NCBI GenBank assembly: GCA_937899715.1
Contig: CALCNX010000051.1
Location: forward strand, 62,001 to 126,000
Source: an uncultured bacterium
GTDB taxonomy: Bacteria > Bacteroidota > Ignavibacteria > Kapaibacteriales > UBA4661
DNA: 64,000 bases
Direction of reading: 5' to 3'
Shown here: piece by piece, positions 46,285 to 55,900 of the stretch
Position numbering within the stretch: position 1 is the stretch's first letter
How the letters are laid out: the number at the start of each line of letters is the position of its first letter
The notes under the pieces: generated by a model
What the model was told of the DNA's origin: nothing
Database searches by the model: none
Seen by the model: only the letters and a program-made list of their open reading frames with translations
Position numbers and translations under genes: made by a program

Positions 46285-46312
46285 CGCGGGAATTGTTTTC
46301 GCAATTTCCGTG
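46285..46312 (+). terminator. Hairpin downstream of the OmpA-like gene
   Basis: CGCGGGAATTG (46285-46295) pairs with CAATTTCCGTG (46302-46312) including two G-U pairs, around the loop TTTTCG, and the stem may extend outward through GAA/TTT. It sits 65 bases after the OmpA-like stop and before the polyprenyl synthase gene. The downstream tail (TTTAGTCC) is only weakly T-rich, so intrinsic termination is plausible but not certain. Confidence 0.45.
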
Positions 46313-46387
46313 TTTAGTCCATTCTAAGCCTGTTTTGTGTGCCGTTACAACCATTTAACGCGCCCAGATTTGACTTCCTTATTATCA

Positions 46388-47386
46388 ATGCAACAACTAT
46401 CCTTCGCCCAACGGTACGACGAGTACAAACAAGCAGTCGAAACCACATTAGCAAGTCTGATACCGAACCTCTTGCCACAAACGCTTTACGAGCCAATGCG
46501 TTATACGCTGCTCAGTGGTGGGAAGCGCGTCCGACCTGTGCTGGCAATGCTTGCCTGCGATGCCGTCGGTGGAAACGGCATGGATGCTCTCTATGCCGGA
46601 ATTGCTGTTGAGATTCTGCACAATTTCACACTGATACACGACGACATTATGGACGCGGCTTCCGTTCGGCGCAATCGCCCGACGGTTCACGTCAAGTGGA
46701 ATGAAAGCGCAGCAATTCTTTCCGGCGATGGCATGATTGCGATTGCATACCAAACACTTCTGCGCTCCCCTGATTTGACGCGGCTGCGAGAACTTATCGA
46801 GGCGATGAACACAGGCATTATTGAAGTCTGCGAGGGGCAAGCGCTCGACCTTGAGTTTCAAGACTGTGCCACGATTGGGCTGGGACAGTATTTTGAAATG
46901 ATCGACAAGAAAACGGCAAAAATGCTGGAGTTGGCGGTCAAGGTCGGCGGCATTATCGGCGGCGGCTCTGGCACACAAATTGAAGCACTTTGTCGGTATG
47001 CTCAGACAGCAGGTATTGCATTTCAGGTGCAGGATGATTGGCTTGATATTGCCGCCGATGCCGCAAAACTTGGCAAAACAATTGGTGGCGATATTCTGGA
47101 AGGCAAAAAGACATATCTCATCATCAAAGCGCTCGAACAGCGTGATTCTTTGCCGCCGGGCGACCGCACTTTGCTGGATGAATTTCTGCAAAAACGTGGA
47201 CTTTCAGCAGAATATATTCCCACAATGCAGTGTCTTTTCGAGCAAAATGGTATTTTTGCAAACGCACGGTGCGAAGTCGAAAGACTGACCCATGAAGCTC
47301 ATGCTGCCTTGGATGCACTGCCCGACAACGTAGGACGCACGCTCCTTCATGAGTTTGCAACGATGCTCTTGGAGCGGACGCATTAA
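46388..47386 (+). CDS. Polyprenyl diphosphate synthase
   Basis: 332 residues from the ATG at 46388. All-helical trans-prenyltransferase: LLSGGKRVRPVLAMLACDAV, the first aspartate-rich motif in LIHDDIMDAASVRRNRPTVH and the second in FQVQDDWLDIAAD. It elongates allylic diphosphates with IPP, for quinone side chains or carrier lipids. The residues just upstream of the first motif (EILHNFTLIHDD) leave room for a long product, but length cannot be predicted reliably. Co-directional with ptsH and coaD downstream. Confidence 0.93.
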   Translation: MQQLSFAQRYDEYKQAVETTLASLIPNLLPQTLYEPMRYTLLSGGKRVRPVLAMLACDAVGGNGMDALYAGIAVEILHNFTLIHDDIMDAASVRRNRPTVHVKWNESAAILSGDGMIAIAYQTLLRSPDLTRLRELIEAMNTGIIEVCEGQALDLEFQDCATIGLGQYFEMIDKKTAKMLELAVKVGGIIGGGSGTQIEALCRYAQTAGIAFQVQDDWLDIAADAAKLGKTIGGDILEGKKTYLIIKALEQRDSLPPGDRTLLDEFLQKRGLSAEYIPTMQCLFEQNGIFANARCEVERLTHEAHAALDALPDNVGRTLLHEFATMLLERTH

Positions 47387-47416
47387 AAACCCGAACGTAT
47401 TTTTTGGAAAACTTTC

Positions 47417-47683
47417 ATGATAGAACACGTCGTAACCATCAGAAACAAAGCTGGTCTGCACACCCGTCCGGCTGCGATGTTGGTAAAAATAACAGCCCGC
47501 TTTACGTCCGAAATTTTCTTGGCGCGTGGCGGATTTCGGGTGAATGCGAAAAGCATTATCGGCGTGATGACGCTTGCGGCGGAGCAGAACTCAGAACTTA
47601 CCATCGAACTTGATGGCGAGGACGAGGAACAAGCGCTCAAAGAAATGCTTGAATTTTTTGAAGCAGGCTTTGGAGAAGCCTAA
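47417..47683 (+). CDS. ptsH: HPr phosphocarrier protein
   Basis: 88 residues, the standard HPr length. The active-site histidine is in NKAGLHTRPAAMLV (His 15 region) and the regulatory serine in NAKSIIGVMTLAA (Ser 46 region), so both EI-dependent and HPr-kinase-type phosphorylation sites are present. Enzyme I or other PTS parts are not in the window; in such Bacteroidota relatives HPr often serves regulation rather than sugar transport. It starts 30 bases after the prenyl synthase gene. Confidence 0.95.
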   Translation: MIEHVVTIRNKAGLHTRPAAMLVKITARFTSEIFLARGGFRVNAKSIIGVMTLAAEQNSELTIELDGEDEEQALKEMLEFFEAGFGEA

Positions 47684-47723
47684 ACGTTGAAGTGAATTTC
47701 ATAACCTCTCAAACCGTACCACC

Positions 47724-48206
47724 ATGCGCAAAGCAATTTACCCCGGCACATTCGACCCCATCACCAACGGACATATGGACGTTTTGGAGCGCGCGCTGAC
47801 AATGTTTGATGAAATTCGCGTTGTGGTAGCAAAAAACTCTGCTAAAAACCCGATGTTCTCGGAAGAAGAGCGTATTGCCATGATTCAAGAAGCCGTGAAG
47901 CGTTTCCCGAATGTATCGGTGGAATCGTTTCAGGGCTTGACCGTAGATTATGCCCGCAGTTTCGGCGCAGTGGCTATTATTCGCGGCTTACGTGCGGTGA
48001 GTGATTTTGAATATGAATTTCAAATTGCACTGATGAACCGCAAAATCGCGCCCTCAGTAACAACAACATTTTTGATGCCTCACGAAAAATATACCTACCT
48101 CAATTCCTCCATTATACGCGAACTGGCGCGGCACGGGCAAAGCGTAAGCGGCTTTGTACCCGAAAACGTCTCCAAAGCGCTGGAAGAAAAATATCCTCTG
48201 CGGTAA
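47724..48206 (+). CDS. coaD: CoaD, phosphopantetheine adenylyltransferase
   Basis: 160 residues, the usual length. Nucleotidyltransferase motif YPGTFDPITNGHMDVLERAL includes the T/HxGH-like TNGH; IIRGLRAVSDFEYEFQIALM and YTYLNSSIIRELARHG complete the family pattern, the latter standing in for the ISSTxVR motif. It makes dephospho-CoA from 4'-phosphopantetheine and ATP. It is the last gene of the plus-strand run before the convergent OmpA-like paralogue. Confidence 0.96.
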   Translation: MRKAIYPGTFDPITNGHMDVLERALTMFDEIRVVVAKNSAKNPMFSEEERIAMIQEAVKRFPNVSVESFQGLTVDYARSFGAVAIIRGLRAVSDFEYEFQIALMNRKIAPSVTTTFLMPHEKYTYLNSSIIRELARHGQSVSGFVPENVSKALEEKYPLR

Positions 48207-48229
48207 AACCTTACCTCTCAACATAAACC

Positions 48230-50518
48230 TTACTTCTCAAGCGGCGTAGCAATCATCACCTGCACAACCCTACAATATGAGCGTCCTTCGGGTGTAGCAT
48301 TGTCATGGAGTAATACGTCATTGCCAATCGGCACAATCTTGATGCGGTCTTCGGGGAGCTGAAGGAAATTTTTTACCTCCACCGAGCGCCGGAATGCCAA
48401 ATCACGATTGTACTCCCGCGAGCCAACGCGGTCGCCATAGCCAATGACCGTTACCTGCGAGTTCGGCTGTACGCGCTGCTTGATAAAACTAAGCAACGAC
48501 AGATTGTCCGCGTTAATTTCTGCACGGTCGAAATCGAAGAGCATGAGCGAAAAGCGTTCCAAACGTTTATCTTTTACCTGCTCTACTCTTTTCTTTTTAA
48601 CCGTTACTTGGCTCACTGTTACGGGCTTTTCAGCTTTCGCCTCGCGTCCTTCGAGGTCGGTGGCTTGTATGCTTGCAGTGAGCGGAATTTCACTCTCGCC
48701 CAAAAGCTGTTCAGCGATTCTCCATTGCTGGGCAGGCGGGGTTTCGCCCGTAACGGATTCGCCCGTCCACTGCTGAAGCACTGAGCCGTCGCGCTTCACA
48801 GCCAGCGTCCACGAGCGTAAGCCCGCAGGGGCATCAATAATGGGCTGTAATTCCAGCGAGGGCGGTGTGAGCGTTCGTGTAATGGCGCGGTTTACGACCG
48901 GTGCAAGAAGGCTTGCTTGCGAAGCGGCAATTTCCGCACGACGATTCTCGGCAGCACCTTCCTCCACATCGCTGCTGGATGCTTTTTCCGGCAATGTTCG
49001 TGCTTGAACGCGAATGCGGTCTGCTTTAATGCGCCAGATGGTCGCAAGGTACGTTTGAATTGCTTTCGCGCGTTTCATCGCAAGCTCGACGTTGTCCTTT
49101 TCTGTGCCGACATTGCTCGTGCAGCCTTGTATTGTTAGTCGTGCTTGTGGGTTTGCCCGAAGCCGTGAGCCAAGAATATTAAGCAACTGGGCATGGACAG
49201 CAATTGCATTATTTGGGAGTACGTCTTCCTTCCAAGCATCGGCGGCTTTCGTTGTCGTTAGCAGTATTTGGCGCGTTTGCTTCAGGTCTGCACCGTTATT
49301 GGCAAAGAAAATATGCGGTAAAAGCGGGAAATATGTTTCTGATTCAAATTCTTCCACCACGACCGTCGGATTGGGTTGCCGCGCTCCGTCCCAGTCTAAG
49401 CCGGTAACACGAACATCTACCTTGAGGGCGGATTGCTTCGGCACTTCGCGCACATATGACTCGTGAATAACAGTGCGCTCCACCACAAGACCATTTTCCT
49501 CGCTTGTGACCAAGCCGCTTTCGGTAGAACGCAAGCGCAAGCGTTCCTGCCCACTCTCCACGATAGCACTGGATGTGTCGCGCTCATAGACCGTTTCGCG
49601 TATAATAGGATTAACCGAGCCTTCGCCCCATTGGAACGACACGCCTGCTTGGATGGAGCCGATAGTCCATGAGCCGCTCTGTGCCGGACGTATTTCTTTG
49701 TCTATTCCATTGGTAAGGGTATCATTGCGCAGACCCGTTGCCGCTATGCTCGTAAAAGGAAAGTGATAACGAACAAACGGTGTTAAAAATGTGCTGCGCG
49801 ATAGTGGAATATACCACTCCAAGCCTGCAAATGCCGAAAGAGCAAGCGTTGGCTCGGCTATTGAGCCGGAAAAGGACGGGTCTTCGCTGACTCTTTTACC
49901 ACCGTAGGTGACGGACAAGGGGAAAATGGAATCGGTGTATGTTTTCTGTGATGCCACAATGTAGGATGCTTCTGCACCCACAGAAATAAATAATTGCTCG
50001 AACAAGCGAATTCCAATCGCTGGCGCTACCTGGGCAGTGATGAGCGACATTTTGAGTCGGTGAGAAATATATGCCTGCTCGCCGGGACTTGCGAAGCCTA
50101 TATTTTGGCGAAATGCAAATTCGGGTGTCGAATAACTTGCTCCCAAGCGTAATTGAACCTGAAACAATGATGATAGGCGATGATCAAGAATAAACCCCAA
50201 ACCGCCGCTAAAACCGGAAGCTGCACCATAGACAGAGTCTGTTGCAAATTTTGAACCGATGATAGGGCGCATCCCATTCAAATAGCCAAAATTAGCATTA
50301 TGCTGCTCCAACGCACCCATGCCGTAGAAACCTAGCAACCACTGATACCCCGGCAATTCACGCTTCGGGCGTGTGGTAACAGTGCTTTCGCGCCTGCCGG
50401 AAATGAGAATACTCGCGGTGTCGGAGGCTTTTTTCTGTTGCGCACAAGCCTCATCGGTGCCGAAACTCAGCACGAATGATATAGCCATGAAGAGAAGCAC
50501 AAGCCAACGGTATTTCAC
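48230..50518 (-). CDS. OmpA-family outer-membrane protein with two OmpA-like domains (paralogue 2)
   Basis: 762 residues from a GTG at 50518 that overlaps the hisB stop as GTGA; an ATG at 50488 would shorten the signal peptide. Same architecture as the protein at 43856-46219: signal, barrel-like N-terminal half (LGFYGMGALEQHNANFGYLN), internal OmpA-like domain (ARLTIQGCTSNVGTEKDNVE, binding Asp replaced by Ser), then a linker domain and the C-terminal OmpA-like domain (TVIGYGDRVGSREYNRDLAF with RRSVEV) with Asp and Arg kept. It ends convergent with coaD. Coupling to hisB is unexpected. Confidence 0.88.
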   Translation of the reverse strand: MKYRWLVLLFMAISFVLSFGTDEACAQQKKASDTASILISGRRESTVTTRPKRELPGYQWLLGFYGMGALEQHNANFGYLNGMRPIIGSKFATDSVYGAASGFSGGLGFILDHRLSSLFQVQLRLGASYSTPEFAFRQNIGFASPGEQAYISHRLKMSLITAQVAPAIGIRLFEQLFISVGAEASYIVASQKTYTDSIFPLSVTYGGKRVSEDPSFSGSIAEPTLALSAFAGLEWYIPLSRSTFLTPFVRYHFPFTSIAATGLRNDTLTNGIDKEIRPAQSGSWTIGSIQAGVSFQWGEGSVNPIIRETVYERDTSSAIVESGQERLRLRSTESGLVTSEENGLVVERTVIHESYVREVPKQSALKVDVRVTGLDWDGARQPNPTVVVEEFESETYFPLLPHIFFANNGADLKQTRQILLTTTKAADAWKEDVLPNNAIAVHAQLLNILGSRLRANPQARLTIQGCTSNVGTEKDNVELAMKRAKAIQTYLATIWRIKADRIRVQARTLPEKASSSDVEEGAAENRRAEIAASQASLLAPVVNRAITRTLTPPSLELQPIIDAPAGLRSWTLAVKRDGSVLQQWTGESVTGETPPAQQWRIAEQLLGESEIPLTASIQATDLEGREAKAEKPVTVSQVTVKKKRVEQVKDKRLERFSLMLFDFDRAEINADNLSLLSFIKQRVQPNSQVTVIGYGDRVGSREYNRDLAFRRSVEVKNFLQLPEDRIKIVPIGNDVLLHDNATPEGRSYCRVVQVMIATPLEK

Positions 50519-51705
50519 AGAACCCCCTTCGTGCTGGGAATCGCATTACTACTTGCGTCGCGGCGAACGGCAATTTTCACAGCGCGAGCGAATGCTTTGA
50601 AGACGGCTTCGATTTTGTGATGCTCGTTTGTGGCTTCGGCGCGAATGTTGAGCGTACATTTTGCCGCGTCGGTGAACGACTTGAAAAAATGAAAAAACAT
50701 TTCCGTCGGCACGTCGCCGATTTTTTCTCGTTGAAATGTGGCGTTCCAAACCAACCAGTTACGCCCTGAGAAATCAATCGCTGCATGAATCCGCTCATCG
50801 GTAAAAGTTACTTCGGCTTCGGCAAGTGCTTCGTCCATTGGGAGCAGCGAATAGCCATACCGCTCTATACCTCGTTTGTCGCCTAATGCTTTAGCAAACG
50901 CCTCGCCGAGCGCGAGCGCCGTGTCTTCAATCGTGTGATGTTCGTCTATGTGCAAATCGCCCTTTGTGTGAACGCTCAGGTCACAGCCGGAGTGCCGCGC
51001 TACTTGGTCGAGCATATGGTCGAAAAAGCCCAAACCCGTGTACGTATCGGCTTTTCCTGTGCCGTCCAGATTAAGCTGAATAGTAATGTCCGTCTCGTTT
51101 GTTTTTCGGTGAACTGTTGTGATGCGCTTTGGCAGATGATGTTGCACCAGAAAATCGTAAATATCGTGCCAGTGTGCCGCTTCCAGAGCAATAGGAAGCT
51201 CTTGCGCATCAGCACTGGAGCGGGTTGCCGCATGATTCTTCGATGAGGGTGCTTGCAACAAAATCGCCTTTGCGCCCAGATTTTGTGCCAGTTGTGCGTC
51301 CGTCAGGCGGTCGCCGATAACGAAGGAATTAGCAAGGTCGTATTCGCCACGGGCAGAGGCTTCCAGATAGCGCGTAAACATTCCTGTTCCGGGCTTTCGC
51401 GTGGGTTTGTTCTCGTGAGCAAATGTGCGGTCAACGAGAATATCGTTAAATTCTACGCCTTCACTTGCAAGAATGGCAAGCATCTTGTTCTGAGCCGGAT
51501 GAAATGTTTCTTCAGGAAAGGAGTCTGTTCCCAAGCCGTCTTGGTTGGTTGCCATCACGAATTCGTAATCGAACTCACGCCGAATCCGTGCAAGCGTCGT
51601 AATTGCTTGCGGGAGGAAGGTCAGCTTGTCGAGAGAGTCAATTTGTTCATCTGGTGGTTCGGCTATAATAGTGCCGTCCCGGTCAATAATCAGAGCGCGT
51701 TTCAT
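50515..51705 (-). CDS. hisB: HisB, bifunctional histidinol-phosphatase / imidazoleglycerol-phosphate dehydratase
   Basis: 396 residues from the ATG at 51705. N-terminal HAD phosphatase (IIDRDGTIIAEPP, MATNQDGLGTD, GDRLTDAQLAQNLGA, about 1-190) joined to a complete IGPD domain (RKTNETDITIQLNLDGTG; LGFFDHMLDQVARHSGCD; LHIDEHHTIEDTALALGEA; about 205-396). IGPD metal ligands H-x-x-E/D and DEHHTIED are intact. It performs steps six and eight of histidine synthesis. No other his gene is nearby. Its 3' end overlaps the OmpA-like paralogue's GTG by four bases. Confidence 0.94.
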   Translation of the reverse strand: MKRALIIDRDGTIIAEPPDEQIDSLDKLTFLPQAITTLARIRREFDYEFVMATNQDGLGTDSFPEETFHPAQNKMLAILASEGVEFNDILVDRTFAHENKPTRKPGTGMFTRYLEASARGEYDLANSFVIGDRLTDAQLAQNLGAKAILLQAPSSKNHAATRSSADAQELPIALEAAHWHDIYDFLVQHHLPKRITTVHRKTNETDITIQLNLDGTGKADTYTGLGFFDHMLDQVARHSGCDLSVHTKGDLHIDEHHTIEDTALALGEAFAKALGDKRGIERYGYSLLPMDEALAEAEVTFTDERIHAAIDFSGRNWLVWNATFQREKIGDVPTEMFFHFFKSFTDAAKCTLNIRAEATNEHHKIEAVFKAFARAVKIAVRRDASSNAIPSTKGVL

Positions 51706-51822
51706 GGTGTGGGCAAGTGTGGGCGAATTGATTGTGCCTGTGCTGGGCAAATATTGTTGCTCGGCAAGTATTTTGCATGGCAAAGATACGGACATTTTGA
51801 GGCTTGAGCAACTGCGTTCTGT

Positions 51823-52950
51823 TCATGCTTCGAGCGGAAACTCTTGCCGAAGCAAGTCCTGAAGAGCTTTCCAAACATCCTCAAAGGGGATAGTTCGCAC
51901 AACATTTTCTCCACTCAAAAAATCCTCTTCATCAACCACCAGTGCGCGGTGTGGCGTATGAAAAGGCGTCCAATGCGCAAGCCCAAATTCATTAAAAACA
52001 AACAGCACCACTGTCGGGCGCTTCCACGCTGCCGCCAGATGCACAACCGATGTATCGGGCGTAAGAACGGCATCACATTCGTGCAGCAATGCCGCAAACT
52101 CATGCAGCGACCAAACCGTAGGAGCAAGTGCCACAGCGCCGTCCAGATATGTTGCTTCGTAAATACACCGCGCTTCTTCTGCATAATCCGGCGAGCCGAG
52201 CAAAAGCACTTCAAATGCAGGAAACGTGCGTTGCATCTTGCGGACGAGGCGAATAAAATTTTCTTGCCCCCAGTACATTTCCTCGCCGCGCCCACTTATG
52301 TTGATGCCCAGCCTGAATGGATGCTTCTTTGCGGGGAGCTTCGATTGGGCGGCTCGTATGTCTTTTTCCGAAAGCGGATATTCTAAATCCAAGTTTATTG
52401 CCGACGGGTCAATGCCAAAGGGCAAAAGGAGCTGCGCGATACGGTGAACAATGTGAAACTGTGTTCGGTCAAGAAGCGGAACAACGTGCGAGTATGCCGC
52501 CGCATTTTCCTTGTCAATGCCGACCGAAAACCGAGCACCCGTACCACGTACAAGCAACGACGACGTAACTGAAGCATTGTCAATAAGGTCAATCACGACA
52601 TCGTATTTCACACGCCGAAGAGAACGCATGAGCCGGAGAAGTTTCGGAAGACTCTTCGTGTAGCGCCAAACAGTATCGCAGTACGTCAGCGCGAGGTTCT
52701 GCACCGCGACGTTATTATCTCCCAGCATAATGTCTATGCGGGCTTCGGGGTATTTTTGCCGTAGAGCCCGAAGAATAGGCGTGGAGACAATCACATCACC
52801 GATGCGGTCTTGACGGAGAAGGAGAATTCGGCAAAGCGGCGGAAGCGATAAGCAGTCATCATCGGGCTTCGTAACACGCTGCGCACCGCGCGAGCCATAC
52901 AAGGAGCGGATGAAAATGCGACGAAAAGTGAGTTCGAGCGTTTTGAGCAT
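51823..52950 (-). CDS. GT9-family heptosyltransferase-like protein
   Basis: 375 residues from the ATG at 52950; the longer frame would overlap the upstream kinase gene and adds an unlike leader. The GT9 start is LLRQDRIGDVIVSTPILRAL, and the donor-site region is VLTPDTSVVHLAAAWKRPTV followed by VLF. IMLGDN and FEVLLLGSPDYAEEARCIYE also fit. It would transfer heptose or a related sugar to a lipid A core on the inner membrane. An extra 40 or so basic residues precede the family core. It follows the sensor-kinase gene by 31 bases on the same strand. Confidence 0.87.
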   Translation of the reverse strand: MLKTLELTFRRIFIRSLYGSRGAQRVTKPDDDCLSLPPLCRILLLRQDRIGDVIVSTPILRALRQKYPEARIDIMLGDNNVAVQNLALTYCDTVWRYTKSLPKLLRLMRSLRRVKYDVVIDLIDNASVTSSLLVRGTGARFSVGIDKENAAAYSHVVPLLDRTQFHIVHRIAQLLLPFGIDPSAINLDLEYPLSEKDIRAAQSKLPAKKHPFRLGINISGRGEEMYWGQENFIRLVRKMQRTFPAFEVLLLGSPDYAEEARCIYEATYLDGAVALAPTVWSLHEFAALLHECDAVLTPDTSVVHLAAAWKRPTVVLFVFNEFGLAHWTPFHTPHRALVVDEEDFLSGENVVRTIPFEDVWKALQDLLRQEFPLEA

Positions 52951-52981
52951 TAAACGAGGTAAAAAAAAATCGTGGAAAGAA

Positions 52982-55900
52982 TTATCGGATGGGCGCTTCA
53001 GAAGCAAGCGGCAACGTTTGGACGCGCGGGAAGGCGACCGAGAAAGCAGCACCTTTGCGATGTTCGGACTCGCACCAAATTCTGCCATTCATCGCCTCGA
53101 CCAGTTTTTTGACAATAGATAACCCCAGCCCCGTGGAGTGCTCGCCACCAGTCGGGCGTGCCGAGAGGCGTGCAAATTTCCCGAAGAGACGTTTTTTGTC
53201 ATCATCCGTCAAGCCGTTGCCCTCGTCGCGGACGCAGCAACAGACGTATTCGCCGTCGTCGAATGACATAACCTTAAGTTCTACCCAAATGCGTTTGCTG
53301 AGGGGCGAGTATTTAAGGGCATTGGAAAGAAGGTTCTCAATTATTTGTATATAAGCGTTTGGGTCGGCAGAAATAAAATATGTTGTGGCGGGCGGCTCGA
53401 AAAGAAACGTGAGATTTTTCGGTCGCGCCAGCGTCTCTATGTCCGCAATGAGCTTGGTAATAAGATGATTGACTTCTATTGTTTCTAAGGACAAATTGAG
53501 CTTGCCTTCATCAATCATATTCATATTCAACAGCTGCTTGATGAGCGACATCATGCGGTGTGCAGACTGGTGAATGAGACTTGTAAAATGGTACAATTCC
53601 TCGCGGGAAAGCGTGTCGTGGTCGTTTTCAACAAGCTCGGTCAGCGTGAGCATCGTTGCAAGCGGCGTTTTTAGGTCATGGGCGGTGATGCCGAGAATTG
53701 CATTCTTTTCGTTGTTCAGTTCGTGCAGCTGCTCATTCGACCAGGCAAGTTCTTGGTTGCTCTCTTGCAGTTCTTGTGTGCGCTTGCGGACTTCTTCTTT
53801 CAAAAAGTTGTTCCGCCGCGCAATACTGCGAAGTCGCATCTGCACACCGCCCAGAACCAAACCGCCAAGCAGAAACAAACAACCACTCCGAAACCACCAC
53901 GTTTCCCAAAAAGGCGGTATAATCACCACCCGCAAGCGGAGTTCATGTGCATTCCACACTCCATCAGCATTGGTGGCGCGGACGCAAAATGTATATTCGC
54001 CGGCAGGAAGATTGGTATAGGTCGCAAAATTACGTGTTCCGAAAGAAACGTACTCTTTGTCTATGCCCTCCATCATGTACGAATACTGGACGCGCTCAAT
54101 GTTGGCGAAGTCAAGTGCTGCAAAATCCAACTCAATCAAGCGGTCGTTGTGAGACAGGACAATTTCTTTTAATCCGGCAATATCTGCCTCAAATGTCCGT
54201 TCTGTGTTGAATATCTTCACTGCCGTCAGCACAATAGGCGGCATAAATGTTCGCTCGGTGAGCATTTCGGGGCGGAACATATTTATCCCGTTCACTCCGC
54301 CAAAGAGCAAGTAGCCGTCGGAGGTGCGATAGAACGCATTAGTATTGAACTCACTACTTTGCAGACCATCGGCGGCTTCATACATCCTAAACACGCCCTT
54401 ATGCTTATCGAACCGCGCTAATCCTTTGTCCGTTCCCATCCACAAAAATCCTTTTGCATCTTCCACAATGCCATACACATACTCATTCGTCAGACCATTC
54501 TGCGAGCCATAGACCGTGAAATTATCGCCATCGGGATTATATCGGCAAATACCACCAACGGTCGTAATCCACAGCGTACCTTCGCTGTCGCGCATAAGAT
54601 GCTTTACCCAACTATTCGGGAGGCTCTTTGCACTGGAATCGTGAAAGTAGCGCTTCCAACGATTATGCTTGCGGTCGAATTTGTTGAGTCCCAGCGCTGT
54701 GGCTATCCAGACGACGCTGTCCGAATCACAAAACACCGCCTGAATGCGGTCATTACTCAGGCTTGCAGGATTCTGAGGGTCATGTCTAAAATGCGTAAAG
54801 GTAGCAGTGCGAGGATTGAAATAATCTAAACCATCCAATGTCCCAAGCCAGAGGCAGCCATTGTTATCCCATGAAGCGGCGCGGAGTCGGTTATTGCAAA
54901 GTGTTGAGGAATCATCGGGGTTGTGTTGGAACACGGTAAAGGTGCGTTTTTTGGAGTCGTAACGGTGCAAACCGCCGCCATCGGTACCGAACCAAAATAT
55001 CCCTGCGCTGTCACGGTTGATTGTCCAGACGCGCCCCGACTGCAATCCATAGCCGTCTTTTGCGGCAATAGGCAGTTGAAAAAAGGTTTTCGACCGATAG
55101 TTCCACCGCGCAAGCCCGTCGTCAGTACCGACCCAAAGGATGCTATCACTTTCTTGGCAAAAACTACGCACCACGCGGTAGGGCAAAAATGCTGCATTGC
55201 CCATATCGGGCGAGTGCCTGCCGAAGCGCTGCCGGAGAGGATTCCAGACCGATAGCCCTGCGGTAAGCGTCCCTACCCACATCGTGCCGGAGGCATCGCA
55301 ATACAAGGAACGCACGGCATTATCGCCTAAGCTCAAGGACATTTGCGGCACCGAGCGGCAAATTACGACCTCAGCGTCGGCGCTGTCCGGCATAGAGTGG
55401 ACATTACGAGAAATAATGTTCACACCGTTATCGGTTCCAATCCACAAAAATCCGCGTTCGTCGGTCGCAAAACAAAAAACATGAGAGCCGGAAATCGTAT
55501 TCAAACGCCGTGGAACATCGTTGCGTTGGGGGATGTAGGGAAATGCTCGCGTCTGGTGTGTTTGCGGATTGTATCGCAAAAGTCCGCTCCCTTGTGTGCC
55601 AATCCAAATCCGCCCTAAAGAATCGGCAAACAGTGCTTGCACGGCAATTTTTCCCTTCTTTGCTTGAGACAAACTTGATTGAGACAAAGAAATTTCTTCC
55701 ACCGCAAAAGAGTTCCTATCTGTGGAAGCCTTGTTTGTAGGGGTGTGACAGAATAAGCCGTATCGTGTTCCGATCCAGACCCTTCCTGCTCGGTCGCTCG
55801 TGAGCGCCGTAATTTCCCCTGAAAGCGTCTGTCGAATATAGGCATCCTCAAGAGTAGCAGGAATATAGCGAATTGTAGGGGCAGAGGCTTTTTCGTAAAA

